Shown piece by piece: positions 11,701 through 23,191 of a stretch of DNA of 64,000 nt. The DNA comes from Mesaphorura yosii (lineage: Eukaryota > Arthropoda > Collembola > Poduromorpha > Tullbergiidae). Where the stretch lies: assembly GCA_009869945.1 (NCBI GenBank), contig WIXG01000082.1, forward strand, positions 186,001 through 250,000, in the 5' to 3' direction. A program made the translations under genes and the position numbers. The notes below the pieces were generated by a model. It searched no databases. It saw nothing but the letters and a program-made list of their open reading frames with translations, and was not told the origin of the DNA. Every line of letters starts with the position of its first letter. Within the stretch, counting starts at the first letter, position 1.

Positions 11701-14700
11701 TGCATTGAACTCTTGATCGTAGTTGAGTAAGCAAATTTTAAGGTACGAAAAATCAAATTGGAAAAAATGTTGTTATTGAATTACCGTTCCGAATCGTGCG
11801 CTCGGCGCTTTACAGCGTACCCGTGTGAAAGAAGATAGAAATAAAGACATCGTGAATGCATGCCGTGAGGATGAGAAAGTGAAGGAATCTCACAGCTGAA
11901 AAAAACCGTTAGCAGAAAAGAATGAATTGATCTTGTTCGGTGAAAAATTTTCTTCACTTTCTTCTTCCTCTTTTCAAGGGAAAGGGTATTGAATGGAATG
12001 AATGTAAACGCGAGCGCGAGTGAATGAGAAGTAGCTCTTCATTCATTTCATTTACAAATTAATATGATCTCTAAACTTGCCAAGAAAGTGAGCCTTTGTG
12101 AACTTTGCATTTTGTCTGGTTTTAAAGGCTTAAACATACAAACCAGTGCCTAATGCGTATTCAGTTTACAGAATTGGTGACTGCGAAAGACATTCGACTG
12201 ATAAATGATTGAGATCACAAGCAGCAGAAGTGTGTCGTAAGAAACAAAATGCTTTCATGATTGCTTCTGGTGAATGATGATTCGCAAAGTGCAAACATCG
12301 AGCTCACGATTTTGATCAACTGATCGAGAGAGCAAGATTGATTTTGTGTAGTGCACAGAGTATGAAAGTGATGCGAGAAAGATTGGGTCGTAATATTCCA
12401 CAGGCGAAATATTCAATAGAAAATGTGCGAAAGAACTTTGAACTCAACTTTTTGGGGTTAAGCAGGGCAAGACTCGATGTGGGGATAAAGTGATAAAAAG
12501 AGATGTGAAAAATAGGATGAAAGTTTATGCACTGATTTTACACTTGACGCCGATCTTTATGCGTGGTCGTGCTGCATCGTCAAGCTCGGTACGCTTCAGC
12601 AGAGTCACTGACTACGCAACTCAAAGGAGACAAGTTGGAAAGTGTGAAAAGGCTAAAGACTCATTTGTCTTCGGCTACTCTTAAGATGTCGCCATTCTTC
12701 GGGTGACATATGTCATTCTCCGTGCTGGGATTTAGGCTTTCATTCCTCTCCTTCCCAGTTTGCCTATTTTCGTCCCATTTGGGACCCACAGACGATTTTT
12801 GCAAGTCTGTGTTTTGAGGGGACCCATCAAGATGAAAAAATATACGCTTCTTCCTCGCTACTAAAATTTCAAGAAAGAAATGCAATGTGAATGGGTAAAG
12901 TTAGAATACGCGCTATAAAATCGATTCCTGTTGACTTTCACCTTGGAAATTCGAGTGCGCTCACTGCTAATTACAAGAATTTGTGAATTCCACTTAAGAA
13001 ATTCTTCAACACTCATCATTGAGCTTTTAACTGTTCCAATTCCATTCCATCGAACAGCGATACAAAAATATAACGCGGTACTGGCAAAAGGGTGCCCTGC
13101 TGCACTAAAAGTACAGCTGAACATGTCATACTTTCATGACTAATGAGCTGCCATTCACATGCGACTTGACTCACACACAGCGCAGCATATGGAGCACGCA
13201 TTTTGATAAATAACAATAGCATGCCTTCTCATGTGATGAAAGTAAGGTGAAATATGTTTTCACAAATGATTTCATTTCTTCCGTAAAAGCAGTCAGTGCG
13301 CGTACTTTGTTCCGGATCTCATGATGAAAGTTTATTTCCTCTGCAGTGCTCTGCAATGTCGTGCAGTGCCTTCGTAGTGCAAATGGTGAAAACCGCAATT
13401 TAGCAGAGAATAAATATGACGGAAAGGGGCCAAAGAGCAGAAGAGGGGAAAGAGCAAACGATAAAAGTGAAAAATCTGAGTAATAGACCTCAAAGGACAA
13501 ATACCTTGCCTCCACTCCTCCACCGTTCCAAATCAACACGGGTAAATTGAAAAGAGAGAAGCATAGAAGCACGACCATTCTGCATAGGCAAAGGCATACA
13601 AACGGGCCAATGCAATGGCGAATAGCACAAGATTCAATCCACATACCATTTGAAATCAAATATATTACAGAGTTAGTATTTTAAGTAGTAATCTGACATA
13701 TGCGACCATAATTTATTGAAAAGCACCCAAGTGCAGAGGAATCTCATAGATTATCATTCCCCGACTTAACCGAAGAAACTGGAGAAAGATTTATTAAGTG
13801 TTATGTGAGTGCACGTACTGGACCAGACCAGCATGTAAATCTTGGTTTTCTTGTTAGGCTGGAGCATGGAGCTGGCGGAAAATTAAATCTTTGCATGCAT
13901 TTTTCAGGCTCGGTCCTTTTATTTCTTTCGCAGTAATAAAGGCGGCTTGGACGAATAAATTCAAATCTCATATAGAAAGACGTCGATAAACACATCTTGG
14001 TATCTTGCACATTCCAATACCTAAATGAAAGAGAGAGGAGGGCAGTTTATGTTCTCTTTCATTCAGAATTCAGAATCTACACGAGTAATAGTGAAATAGA
14101 AAAGGTAACTAAGGATTTAGGAAAAAGTTTCGTGCGTGTCTTTACAAAATCTCCCAGATGAGCTTTCACGCGTCTGTAAAATGCCCGAATTATTTTAAGC
14201 CACCGAGAACCAATATTAACTGTTCATTAGACAGTTCCGTCTTGCTGCATATCAATAAATAAGCCACATTATCAAGATATCGATTATGTCAGATTGTGCA
14301 TCATTTATCACAGTTCAGGATATGCACCTGGGAGCATCCCTCAATTCCTGTGCGTCAAGCCGTACTTGAATTTCAACGTTATATGCATTTCCGGGAATCC
14401 AGAAACCAGCCGCTTTATTTTTACCTTGGATTTTGGCTATACTACCCTGCAACCTGTGCTTGTGCCTGAGTACATACAAACTCAATAACTTTTTCCATCT
14501 CATCATGCGTGAATTGCTGACAGCAACGGAGGCGACGAACGAACGCCGGGCATGAATCATGTTCCAAGCTCCGTGGTTACACCTTGCACTTGCATTATCA
14601 GTTCTTTCCCAGTTTTGCATTTCCTGGACGAAACTGAGCTGGAAGCAGGAGCCGCTGCGAAGAAAAACGAAGGCATTCGTCTTGGTTGCTCTTTCGCTTT

Positions 14701-17700
14701 TTCCATTTACCTTCCACGTTTCCAGTTTTTTCCCTGAATAATCGCACGCGAAACACGAATATTATACATGCTGCCTGCAAACTGTTATCGTGTCTTCTTT
14801 CACTTTATGCGTTCAATGTAATTCTAATTTTGTGGGGATCGATCATAAATGCTCATGCATATTGCTGCTGTTTGTCACGCGCAAGATGATTGTCTTGTGC
14901 CTTTCATGCATCATAAAAGGTATCTCTCGACTTCAATCCAGTGCGGAGAAAGTCATATTATTAAATGTGGGCATTTCAAAAATGTGCGCCCCAGTACAAT
15001 GCAATAGTTCAGCAAGTGGAGGGAAAGCAAAATGACTGAAGTTGGGCCACTTTTTCGTGTTCCAACCCAAGTGGCGGAATGTGTTACATTTTGTCTCAAG
15101 ATAAGAGTAAGAAAGAGATCAAGATAGACGCAGAAAGACCATGCTGCCCTGATTATTATGATGAAGAAGACAGAACACAGGAATCTGGGACGAAACCTGC
15201 ACGGAATTTTAAATTTGACACGTAGCGAATACCAACACAGCCCGAAATCTCAACGCAGCAGTAAAAAGTGTGACACAATCAGCGACGAGCGACGAACAAT
15301 AAAGAAACGAGTACAACTCTTTCACTTTACTCTCTTTTCGTCCTCTCCGACGTGCCAGACAAATGAATGCGTGCAAATGATAATGCGATTTTTCGGATTT
15401 GCACAACGAGGCCGAAATTGTGTTAAAGAAAAAGAAACACAAGAGGCAGTAAGTTGGAGGTGGCGAAGAAGGTGTATAAATTTGCCGTGGAGGACAAGTT
15501 GATAAGAGTTAATGAAGATGAATGTGATCAGAGTCGTATCGTGAAAAAGAGCTTGTGCTTGTTGAGAATACAGATCACCAACTCAAAGTGGATACAATAC
15601 AATACAAAAATACGGTTCCAGTAAGTTTGCTTCAGTATGCGAGTACTCACCTTTGGCTATTTGCGCAACCAGAAGAAGATTAGCTATCACAGCTCCTGTT
15701 TTATACCCCAAAATGGTGATACGATTTCTATCGCCACCGAATGCCTCGCCATTCTCTCGCACCCAGTGCAAGGCGGCAATCACGTCGAGCAGGCCAAAGT
15801 TACCCTTTTGATTACTCGTCTTCAGGAAACCTGAGAATGAAGCAATAAATATTAGCATAGTGACTTCCGCATAAAGAAGGGGCTTACCATTCAAATCAAT
15901 TTGTGGCAAGATAAGGAACGAGATGAGAAAGGGAAAAGTATTCTGAAGTAAAGTCGTATAGTCAGGTGTCATTACTTCGGGCATTAGCACACAAATCCCT
16001 TTTTTATTGAAATATTCGGCACGCTGCACATCCAACGCAAGGCTTTGCATTTTGCATCGCAATTGACGGTGCAGAACGTTAGCATTATAACGGCTGGCCA
16101 CCTTTGAAGATTGCAGCACACAGTAAATTGTTATACGTGCAACGCAGAGCAACAATCCGGGATTAAGCCCGACGCGAGGAAAGTACATACGATTACAGCA
16201 AGAGGAAATCGCTGAGAAGAAAGTTTCCTCTTTTTCCGTGAACACTCTTCTGATAAACTGATTTCCTTCCCTGATTGCATCTTGAAAAAGTAATTCAATT
16301 AACTACTACACAACAATATTCAGAAAAAAAGTAGCGGTGTAAGGAAAGTAAATTGCCAATGCGAGACTGCACAATTCACCATTTAGCCCAAGACAATAAT
16401 GCAATTCGATATTGGATCACTTTATTAGTCACTTCTTCCATTGCAGCGCATAACTTACAATATACAAGCTTTTTTGTCCAAAATTTGCAACTTTTTCCTA
16501 AACATTCGAATACGAACGCTTTTGTACGAATATTTACTGTCATGTTTTGTAATATTTGTCAAATAAAATGTAATCCTTTCCTCTTAAGGCACAATTGAGG
16601 GAATTTATACTCCTGTATTTCATGCACTAATAAAGAATAATGTGCGCTGGGCCTATGACACAAGGCCGCCCATTGTATTCAATTCGGCTGTAATTTTACT
16701 GGGTCAGACATGGCAGATGGATAAAAATCCCTGAAGTTTACTTGCCAATAGAGAATTGAGGCTTGCCTTGGCCATAATTTAGGAATTGGCTTATTCAGCA
16801 GGGCAGGCCGAAAGTTCTAAAAATTCAATTCTGCATTCAGTCATTGTCTTGGTCCTCCACACGCCGCAGTTGCCATTGCCCTTCAGCATGGCGGGACTTG
16901 AAGGAAGACTAATAAGGTAAGTTTTCTTTCATTATTACTATTATTATTCTTGGAAGTGCTCCACGTCTGTCTGCGTCCGTCTACTTTTGGCGCTCCTGCC
17001 GCCTTGCCATCAGAGTGGGCAGAAGGCGAGGAGTGCCGTGAGTGGGAGCGGCGAGTTAAACTGACATATAATGTTATTTCTTTGGGAATTGAATCAAGTA
17101 AAATGAAATAAAATCAGACGTGGAGAGACGGAAAGAAGGATTGGCCAAGTGAGAGTACGTGAAGAGGAAAAATTCGGTTGTTGTTGTAACAGTAATCCGT
17201 ATATAACCCATGGTCTCGGCAGTGCCGCCGCTGCAGTGTGCAGTGTGCGAGGGTAAGCAAGCATGAAGGGTTTGGTGAAAGTGGGGCTCAATGAGCTCTC
17301 TGTAATAAATTCAATTTGATGGACCATTTTTCACTCAAATGGTCACCGATGGTGCTTCTCTCCTGCTAGATTTTCCCTGTTTCTTCATACTAATACTGTG
17401 AAAGCCTCTTAGTAGAGAGTGAGTGCTTATGTGCAAAATTTAACATGTCTGCGCCGGACTCGGCCCTTTTTGTAGGTATTAAGTAGTAACTTTCATATTC
17501 ACTGACGGAAAGTGACAAGCCTGGAAACATTGCACGATCGAATGAGCGCCGTAACATGATTCAGTGCTGTAATATCAACTAATGCATAAAGAGTGCAACC
17601 GGCAGGAACTCCCACCTGGCATTCAAATAGTATTTCTATAATTGAAATTCTAAAGTACGAGCATCATGTGTCAAGCATCAAGAATTTGAGGCGCATATTT

Positions 17701-20700
17701 GAGTTACTTCTAGACAACAAGAATCTCCGTGCCGCAGTCTCTTCTATGGTTTCTGTAAAGGTTCGCTCGGTTTTGGTTGACGCTGGTTGGAAGCAACAAT
17801 AATCCGAGCAGCCGTTTTGCTTTTACTAGAATTCCGACATCCACTTTACTTAATCTGGTGCAAATACATTTTATTGGATGAAAACTTTGTTCGAGCGAGT
17901 TGGACAAAAGTTGAGCCCCCGAACGAACTGCTGCACAATAACATCCAACAACGATAAACATGATACTTACAGGCGTTACTAACTTTTCTTTCCACACTTA
18001 CTTTACGATCTGAGATTTGCTTGGATGGCCAAGGCGGGCGAAATTAAACAGGGAATCCATGCATGCTCTCAGTCCTGGTTCGGTCCCATTAATGCGGCAA
18101 AGATTTTATGGCAACTTTTTCTGCTGTAACTTCTTTTCCTGACCTGGCTACTTTGCTCCGAACTCATAATAACTGTCAAGAGCTCCTTTCTTGTACGGTT
18201 TCCTGTTCGCCCTGACGGTTGCCCTCTCGAAGACCATTTCCTAGTCTGTACTTGCCGCGCTTCTTTAACCATGGCGAATACTCTTTATCGGTAATTTATG
18301 GCCTGCAGGAAACGAGCGCAGGAAAAGCTAAGGATTTTCACTTCCCGTGCTCGATAACAAGCCGGGCAGTGCAGGAAAGGATTTTATTTATGTTTATTGT
18401 TCTAATTTGCTTGCGCAAGTCCTTACCTAGAACACCTAATCGGTAATTTAATGTGACCACGATATGATTTCCAAGGCTGGCGAGAATTCCTCCATCAAAC
18501 TCATTCCCACTTCCCCACTCCCAAGATTCTCCGTGAATTACAAAGATGATAGCGAATTGGCCAGGACGAATTTGCTCTCCTGAAATCAAGAACAATCATG
18601 TCGTTCATTTTAGTTTAACATTTTAGTATGAAGTTGAGAGCGCCGTAGGATTATTAAAGAGCTTGCGTCAAGAGTCGAGCTTACGCTTAGCCGAGTGGCC
18701 TGTCAATGTGTCTCCGTCATGCTATTTTATATTTTATGAATGGTAACTTGATCGTTTTCTCCAATCCACCGGGCAAACAGTGAGAGCAAATATTTGTCGA
18801 TAAGTTGTGTTTAAATATTTGCCTTTACTCAAAGTCAAAACCCAAACTCTCCACAGCTCGATCATTGTTTTAGACAAATTCGAGTCGTTTTAGCTGCCAG
18901 GAAACTTTGCAATATATTTTTCAAGTTTGACAGATCAGGCTCCAGTACACGTAACTCCCGCACGAGCTGTCATACGCCTTCATGCAATCAAGCTTGTCAA
19001 AACGTCCTCCTTCTTGGCAAAAATTTACGCCTAGATTAATACAGCCCAGCGTACCAAACTTGAGATTGAACTCCAAGCCATGCGAGTGCGAACGAGTGCA
19101 ACGTGTTTACAGTACACGCGTTTGCATATAAATTAGTTTAAACACAGTTCTCCTCAATAAAACCAACGCCAATCGCCAATGCAAGCACAAGCACCACAGG
19201 TCAGATGGTAAGAGTACGGTTTAGGGAGTTCTACGAACATCTCTTGAAGTTATTCAAAAACCAAACCGCGGAGTGGCAGTGGGAGAGCAAGGCAAATGTC
19301 GAAGTCAGTGGATTCATTTTTGTTTGCTTACTTGTAACATGATTTAATAAATTTGATTTTATGATGAAATTCAATTACTCTCCCTACGTCAAATATGCAA
19401 AATGAGTTTCTTGGTTTTGTTTCCACAAACCAAAGGAAGTGCCAATGCCTATTCCATCTGTTTGCATAAAAACACTTGGCTTCCAACTATGCAAAATTAA
19501 TATCGACATCAAATCGACTATTGACAACAGCTGTTGAAATTCGTTGTGTCGAACACAAACGACTGTAACCATTAAGTCGGAAATTGACTCAGTAAAAAGG
19601 AACGTGACGTGGCTTGGCAATAATAAAGACATTGTCACACGATCTTTTATCACTTTAATAGCGCACTCACATCTCATTGTTTTGCGACACTTCATTTATC
19701 CAATTTCTTTCCTCGGTCTTAGCCATAAGCATAGAGCGTTTTGGCTAAACAATTTAGGCGTCTTTTCCTTCTCTCTTACCATGGCCAGCTGAGGAATTAG
19801 TCTTGCTTTCACTCTCTTCGATGAATGAGTGATAAATGAAACGAGAAAAGAATTGTGAGATGAACCAACAACTTACTTTCTCATCTTTTCTCTTTCTTTC
19901 TCCTCTTGCTGTAGTTGCTTCGAGATTTGCCTCAGATAAAGGAAGCTTTTCTTAAGGGGTGGCTGAACATCTTTTGACAAGATTTGAGTAATCAGAAAGG
20001 GAAGCGAGCACAAACAGAAATGGAAAGAGTAAAAGAACATCAAGCGACCGACCGGCGAGGATCAGCACAACACACGTTGTGCCTGTGTAAGCTTATATGC
20101 AGCCCAGAGCTACATGATGAAAAGGAATAAGAAACACAACAAAGAATCAATTTTCTAAATATAGTCCTTTCCATGAGACAGAGACATGGATTGTCGTGAG
20201 CGTTTGTTGTGCCTGTGCTACATAGATCACAAGAACGTTTCAAAGTGACTCTGAAATAATTGTCGTAATTAAATTCTTGGTTGTACAGCTATCAGCTCAG
20301 TCAAAAGTTTCGCACAAACACAACGGGATTTCAAAGTGGGCAGTAATTCCATCGACCAACACAAACACGGAAGCTGTACTTTGGAATTTATGATTAAAAT
20401 TCGCATTGGAACGAGACGACACAAGGTACAGCGCAAAATGGAGGAGGACGAATATACTTTTTCCAGAATTTCGCTTCTGAATCCTACCATTTCTATTTTA
20501 TAAATGCAGAAACTAGAAGTACACTAAACTGCTTCTTGTCCCGTTTGTCATCTCCGTCATTCGCCTTTGTTATCTTTGCACAATGCCTCCGCGCACTTGC
20601 TCACAGGAGCGTGTTCCGCTGTCGTATTTCACAGTGCTCCAATTTAAAACGAGACGTTACTGTAACATTGCATTGCAGCAAGCAGCTAGTTTTTATTTTT

Positions 20701-23191
20701 CTTTATGTTACGGTTCACGGATAAAAATAGAGATTGTCATACAAATCCTCTTTTCAATTCATTTGTGCTGTGCGGAGAAAGATGAACGAGAGCGCTGCTT
20801 CAGGGAGAAGTGAGTGAAAGCTCTAATTCACACTTATACTAGAAACAGAAAAGAAGAGGACGGAAAGGGACAGACGAGAAGTGGAAAATAGACTGGAAAT
20901 GGGAAGGAATTATTTGTTGCGAAGCACAAAAATAACTGGAGAATTCGATGGACATGGATTATTCCGTTCTCCAAGCCTATATTGCTTGTCTGAGGAATTA
21001 TCGTCAGCTTGCTCAGGTGATGACCTTCGAAATTGGAGGCTGTGCCTCCAATTAAAGGGTAAATTGCAAAAAGGGAAGGTACAAAATTGCAGCATTCCAA
21101 AGGCAGCATAGCAATACAAACTGAAAAGAACAAAGAGAATGAATGCACAAAGAAACTGAAATGTTTTGATAAAATATAAATGAAACTTTTAAGCATAAAG
21201 TAGCAGTGAAAGTCGCGGTTCTGTTGTCTGTTTTTCTATTTGTGTCATCCAAATATTCTAGAGGACATTGCCAAAGGCCTTGTAATTTAAACTAATTTAT
21301 CTTTTAGATCTCCAGTATTCAGTACCCAAAAGTCCTTTGCCAACTTACAGTCCACATGCTCTGTTTAATTATTAATTAAGAATCAAAATATGTGTCATAA
21401 AGTTGTCAGTCATGTTTACCAATTTCGCAATCCTACCTTTTCTGGGAAGACTTACATATAGCTACAAATAATCGACGTATCCGTTGACTTACCGGTTGGG
21501 ACGGTTGGCACGTAGAAATTCAAGTACAGACAGTCTTCGCTTTGGTTAGCTACGAATGGGATCAGTTTCTGGAGCAGGAGATATCTCTGGATCGTCATGG
21601 AATGCAGCGCTCGCGTTCGATTCGAGATGTCCGGGAACTTCTGCGGACAAGCTGGTGGAAGAGTGACAGCCAACCGCGTTCCCGGGCCCCAAGGAAGTGG
21701 CGCATGCGGGGGCATAAATCTGTATCCATTTGTTGGCGGAGAAGCGTAAGGAATCCCCAGATACGCCGAAATAGGATCTGCGAACCAAGACCAAGAATTA
21801 AAAAGGAGGAACTTTCCACCCAATAAAATTGGTGAGACACGACCGGCGATATTAAAAGTTGTGGTGCATTCAGTTATGAAATTTTATGATGAAAGTATGA
21901 TTTTGTAATGTGAAATAGTTTTACATCAGATAACCTTATTTCTTTCAATTCACAACCGCATCGGCATACTTTTTCCTTTTCCCCAAGTTTCCATTTCCAA
22001 AACGGTGAAGTTTCTGACAAATATATTTTATTAGTGAAATACAACGACCAAACTTTATTTTACGTCTTCACTCTTCGCTCAAGCTGTTGTCTCCGCCGGT
22101 GGCTGTACTGTGAAACTGGAATTTACAATTTATAGACTCGACACCCGAAGATGAATGCTAGTTCGATCTGATCCATTCTTTCCCAAGAATTTCAATTGTC
22201 ACCGCATCAGAAACTCAAACTTGAGAATAATTAGGTTTCAGCTCAAATTATAAAGAGATGGATTCTGTTATTGAACTCTGCTATTCGTGTTTCTGTTTAA
22301 AAATTGGGCAACAAAGGAATTTCGCAAGGCCTGGACCATTCTGCGTGAATACAACTTTTTTGTTTTGCAAAGTTTTCTTTTTGTTTCCAAATAAATGGTT
22401 CTGCAGCAGCGGTAACTTTAAACTCTGTAATATTAATGCTCATCCATCATCATAAAGGATGGGTCCGTTGCGCCCGACTCACGACCAGCACAAAGCGCAG
22501 TGGAGGTTGAATGCAGGGAGCAGAAACTAAACGAGCGAATGCGAACGTAGAACAAAAAGTTTTTGTACTCCAAAGTTTTTTCACAAATGCGAAATATTTT
22601 TATGGATTGCGCTGAGCATTTTACATTTTTGACTTTCTCCTTTGTTGGTTCCAGGAAAATGTTTTGCACTTGAGCGAAATGCGAATGCCAGTCACATCAG
22701 TCATTTGATTATGAACGTTCGCAGCACATTGGACGAATGAATGCTCAGAAAAACGAAAGCATGTTTCATTTTGAATGACCTTGTTCCCGTCCCAACTTAC
22801 CTAAATGTCTGGTTGAGCTTGAGCTGAATTGAACCCTCAACCCGCGCAGTGGACCGTATTTTGTGTTGACGGTGTGCGTAGTCACATGATGTGACGTTGA
22901 CGAGGGCGGAGGGGGTTGTGATGCTAAGCTGCTTGTGAATACGTTCAAGATCACCAGTAAAAAAATTAACCGAGCCCTCAGCTTGAGGAAGTTCACATTT
23001 GTCCAGTGTTTAGATACACCGTTACATTGGCACACACAGCATTGTTTCATGTGCTGCAGCAGGACTGCCCATTCCACGGCTGCAAATTGGGATTGGTAAT
23101 TATGTGGAGTGTGGTCAGGTTCCTGGCAGGAACTGGCGGTGGTGGTAATGTCGGTAGTTGAGCGACAACGTGAGCAACTCCATGAGACCAT
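2448..23191 (-). CDS. Nlg: Neuroligin (11 coding exons, about 1,215 aa)
   Basis: This is a postsynaptic adhesion receptor of the carboxylesterase-like superfamily; family members bind neurexins across the synaptic cleft. Exons (minus): 23191-22801, 21777-21493, 18579-18427, 15830-15651, 10876-10104, 7011-6827, 6344-6007, 5935-5740, 5498-5198, 3725-3170 and 2737-2448. All phases match and the sum is 3,648 nt. The order of parts is: signal peptide (core about residues 73-90), start of the esterase-like domain (VNTKYGPLRG), SEDCLYLN with the conserved Cys, IHGESWEWGSGN, the FGGD..RITILGYKTG elbow near 318-322, a membrane helix near 873-897, a basic stop-transfer CHRKR, and a tail of about 310 aa ending in EISV. 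The usual esterase nucleophile Ser is Lys (about residue 320), so no hydrolase activity is expected, as in other neuroligins. The tail has an acidic patch, an Ala run and His/Gln runs. The start could also be Met48 at 23050. Upstream non-coding exons are likely but not seen. Confidence 0.93.
3170..3725 (-). CDS. Nlg: Neuroligin exon 10: cytoplasmic low-complexity tail
   Basis: The acceptor TTTCAAG at 3726 places codons in phase 0 with the preceding AAG donor. The product is rich in Ser, Gln, His and Asn, with an acidic YSDDDENERPPSPF patch, a run of seven or more Ala, and His/Gln tracts. No gephyrin-type motif was recognised. The donor is G|GTATGT, phase 1. Confidence 0.85.
5198..5498 (-). 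CDS. Nlg: Neuroligin exon 9: transmembrane segment
   Basis: It encodes an acidic and Ser/His stretch, then DYTTALTVTVTVGVCLILLN and further hydrophobic residues up to CHRKR. This is the single-pass helix with a basic cytosolic flank. The TTALTVTV run resembles the STELSVTIAVGAS start of vertebrate neuroligin helices. The donor is AAG|GTACGC, phase 0. Confidence 0.92.
5740..5935 (-). CDS. Nlg: Neuroligin exon 8: juxtamembrane stalk
   Basis: It encodes a Ser/Pro/Gly-rich stalk with no fold motif, as expected between the esterase-like domain and the membrane. The acceptor is TTCAG and the donor AA|GTAAGT, phase 2. It keeps the reading frame from exon 7 to the membrane exon. Confidence 0.85.
6007..6344 (-). 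CDS. Nlg: Neuroligin exon 7 with Asn-Gly repeat
   Basis: It encodes the end of the esterase-like domain: VYLNAGIKPKLRSHYRGHKLALWLNLIPQ, cut here into recognisable pieces YLNAGIKP and HYRGHKLALWL. Upstream of these is an Asn-Gly run made by a 12-base repeat. The acceptor is TTACAG, the donor G|GTAAAA, phase 1. Confidence 0.92.
6234..6264 (-). repeat. 12-base coding minisatellite (Asn-Gly run)
   Basis: About two and a half copies of a CCGTTGCCATTC-type unit lie inside neuroligin exon 7 and produce NGNGNGNGNG. Unit length is a multiple of three, so copy changes keep the frame. Confidence 0.75.
6827..7011 (-). CDS. Nlg: Neuroligin exon 6
   Basis: It encodes EGDVVPYVMGLPV, equivalent to the HGDEVPYVFGIP segment that carries the third triad position in esterases, then ANFSKQDAVVSE and a helix ending in NFVRNG. 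Here the segment reads LEGDVVPY, so a His is absent at the HGDE position. The acceptor is CACAG and the donor GG|GTAATT, phase 2. Confidence 0.92.
8335..8349. repeat. (GGCA)n tetranucleotide microsatellite
   Basis: GGCAGGCAGGCAGGA is a short perfect tetranucleotide tract inside a neuroligin intron. Confidence 0.7.
10104..10876 (-). CDS. Nlg: Neuroligin exon 5: central ectodomain
   Basis: This is the largest exon at 773 nt. It opens with LFQRAILISGSVLSPWAL, equivalent to the LFQKAI..SG motif after the elbow, and later has EYTDWDRP and the strand STYVLHFSHVS. A Gly/Ala/Ser-rich insertion (about GASAAGANSNSKGAGG) interrupts the fold and looks lineage-specific. The donor is GAG|GTGAGT, phase 0. 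Confidence 0.92.
15651..15830 (-). CDS. Nlg: Neuroligin exon 4: nucleophile elbow (Ser replaced by Lys)
   Basis: It encodes KGNFGLLDVIAALHWV, FGGDRNRITILG and GYKTG. The esterase consensus at the elbow is G-x-S-x-G. Here the third position is Lys, whereas vertebrate neuroligins have Gly. The acceptor is CTCAG and the donor G|GTGAGT, symmetric phase 1. Confidence 0.92.
18427..18579 (-). CDS. Nlg: Neuroligin exon 3
   Basis: It encodes IIFVIHGESWEWGSGNEFDG and VVTLNYRLGVLG, matching the oxyanion-hole strand and turn of the cholinesterase-like fold. The acceptor is TTTCAG and the donor G|GTAAGG, with phase 1 on both sides. Confidence 0.92.
21493..21777 (-). CDS. Nlg: Neuroligin exon 2
   Basis: It encodes the esterase-fold segment with YLGIPYASPP, PPACPQKFP and SEDCLYLNFYVP, including Cys residues that form the conserved first disulphide loop of the family. 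A CAG acceptor and a G|GTAAGT donor give phase 1 at both ends, so the exon is symmetric. Confidence 0.92.
22801..23191 (-). CDS. Nlg: Neuroligin exon 1: signal peptide and domain start
   Basis: It encodes a hydrophobic core (ARLIFLLVILNVFTSSLAS) followed by a Pro-rich linker and VNTKYGPLRG, the usual beginning of a neuroligin ectodomain. The donor is GTAAGT (complement of 22795-22800), phase 1. The start is either Met1 at 23191 or Met48 at 23050. The latter places the hydrophobic core closer to the N-terminus and is a good alternative. Confidence 0.85.

Larger units (their letters stand above)
7012..22800 (-). other. Large neuroligin introns (3.1, 4.8, 2.6, 2.9 and 1.0 kb)
   Basis: Between the exons listed, these introns contain short ORFs without motifs. 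They also hold simple repeats such as the GGCA tetranucleotide at 8335-8349. I saw no nested gene with both a motif and splice support. Confidence 0.5.

Noticed and set aside
13171..13659. 162-codon minus-strand ORF in a neuroligin intron
   Set aside because: Hydrophobic and Phe/Leu/Cys-rich with no motif, and it lies in a large intron. It looks like translated AT/pyrimidine-rich DNA.
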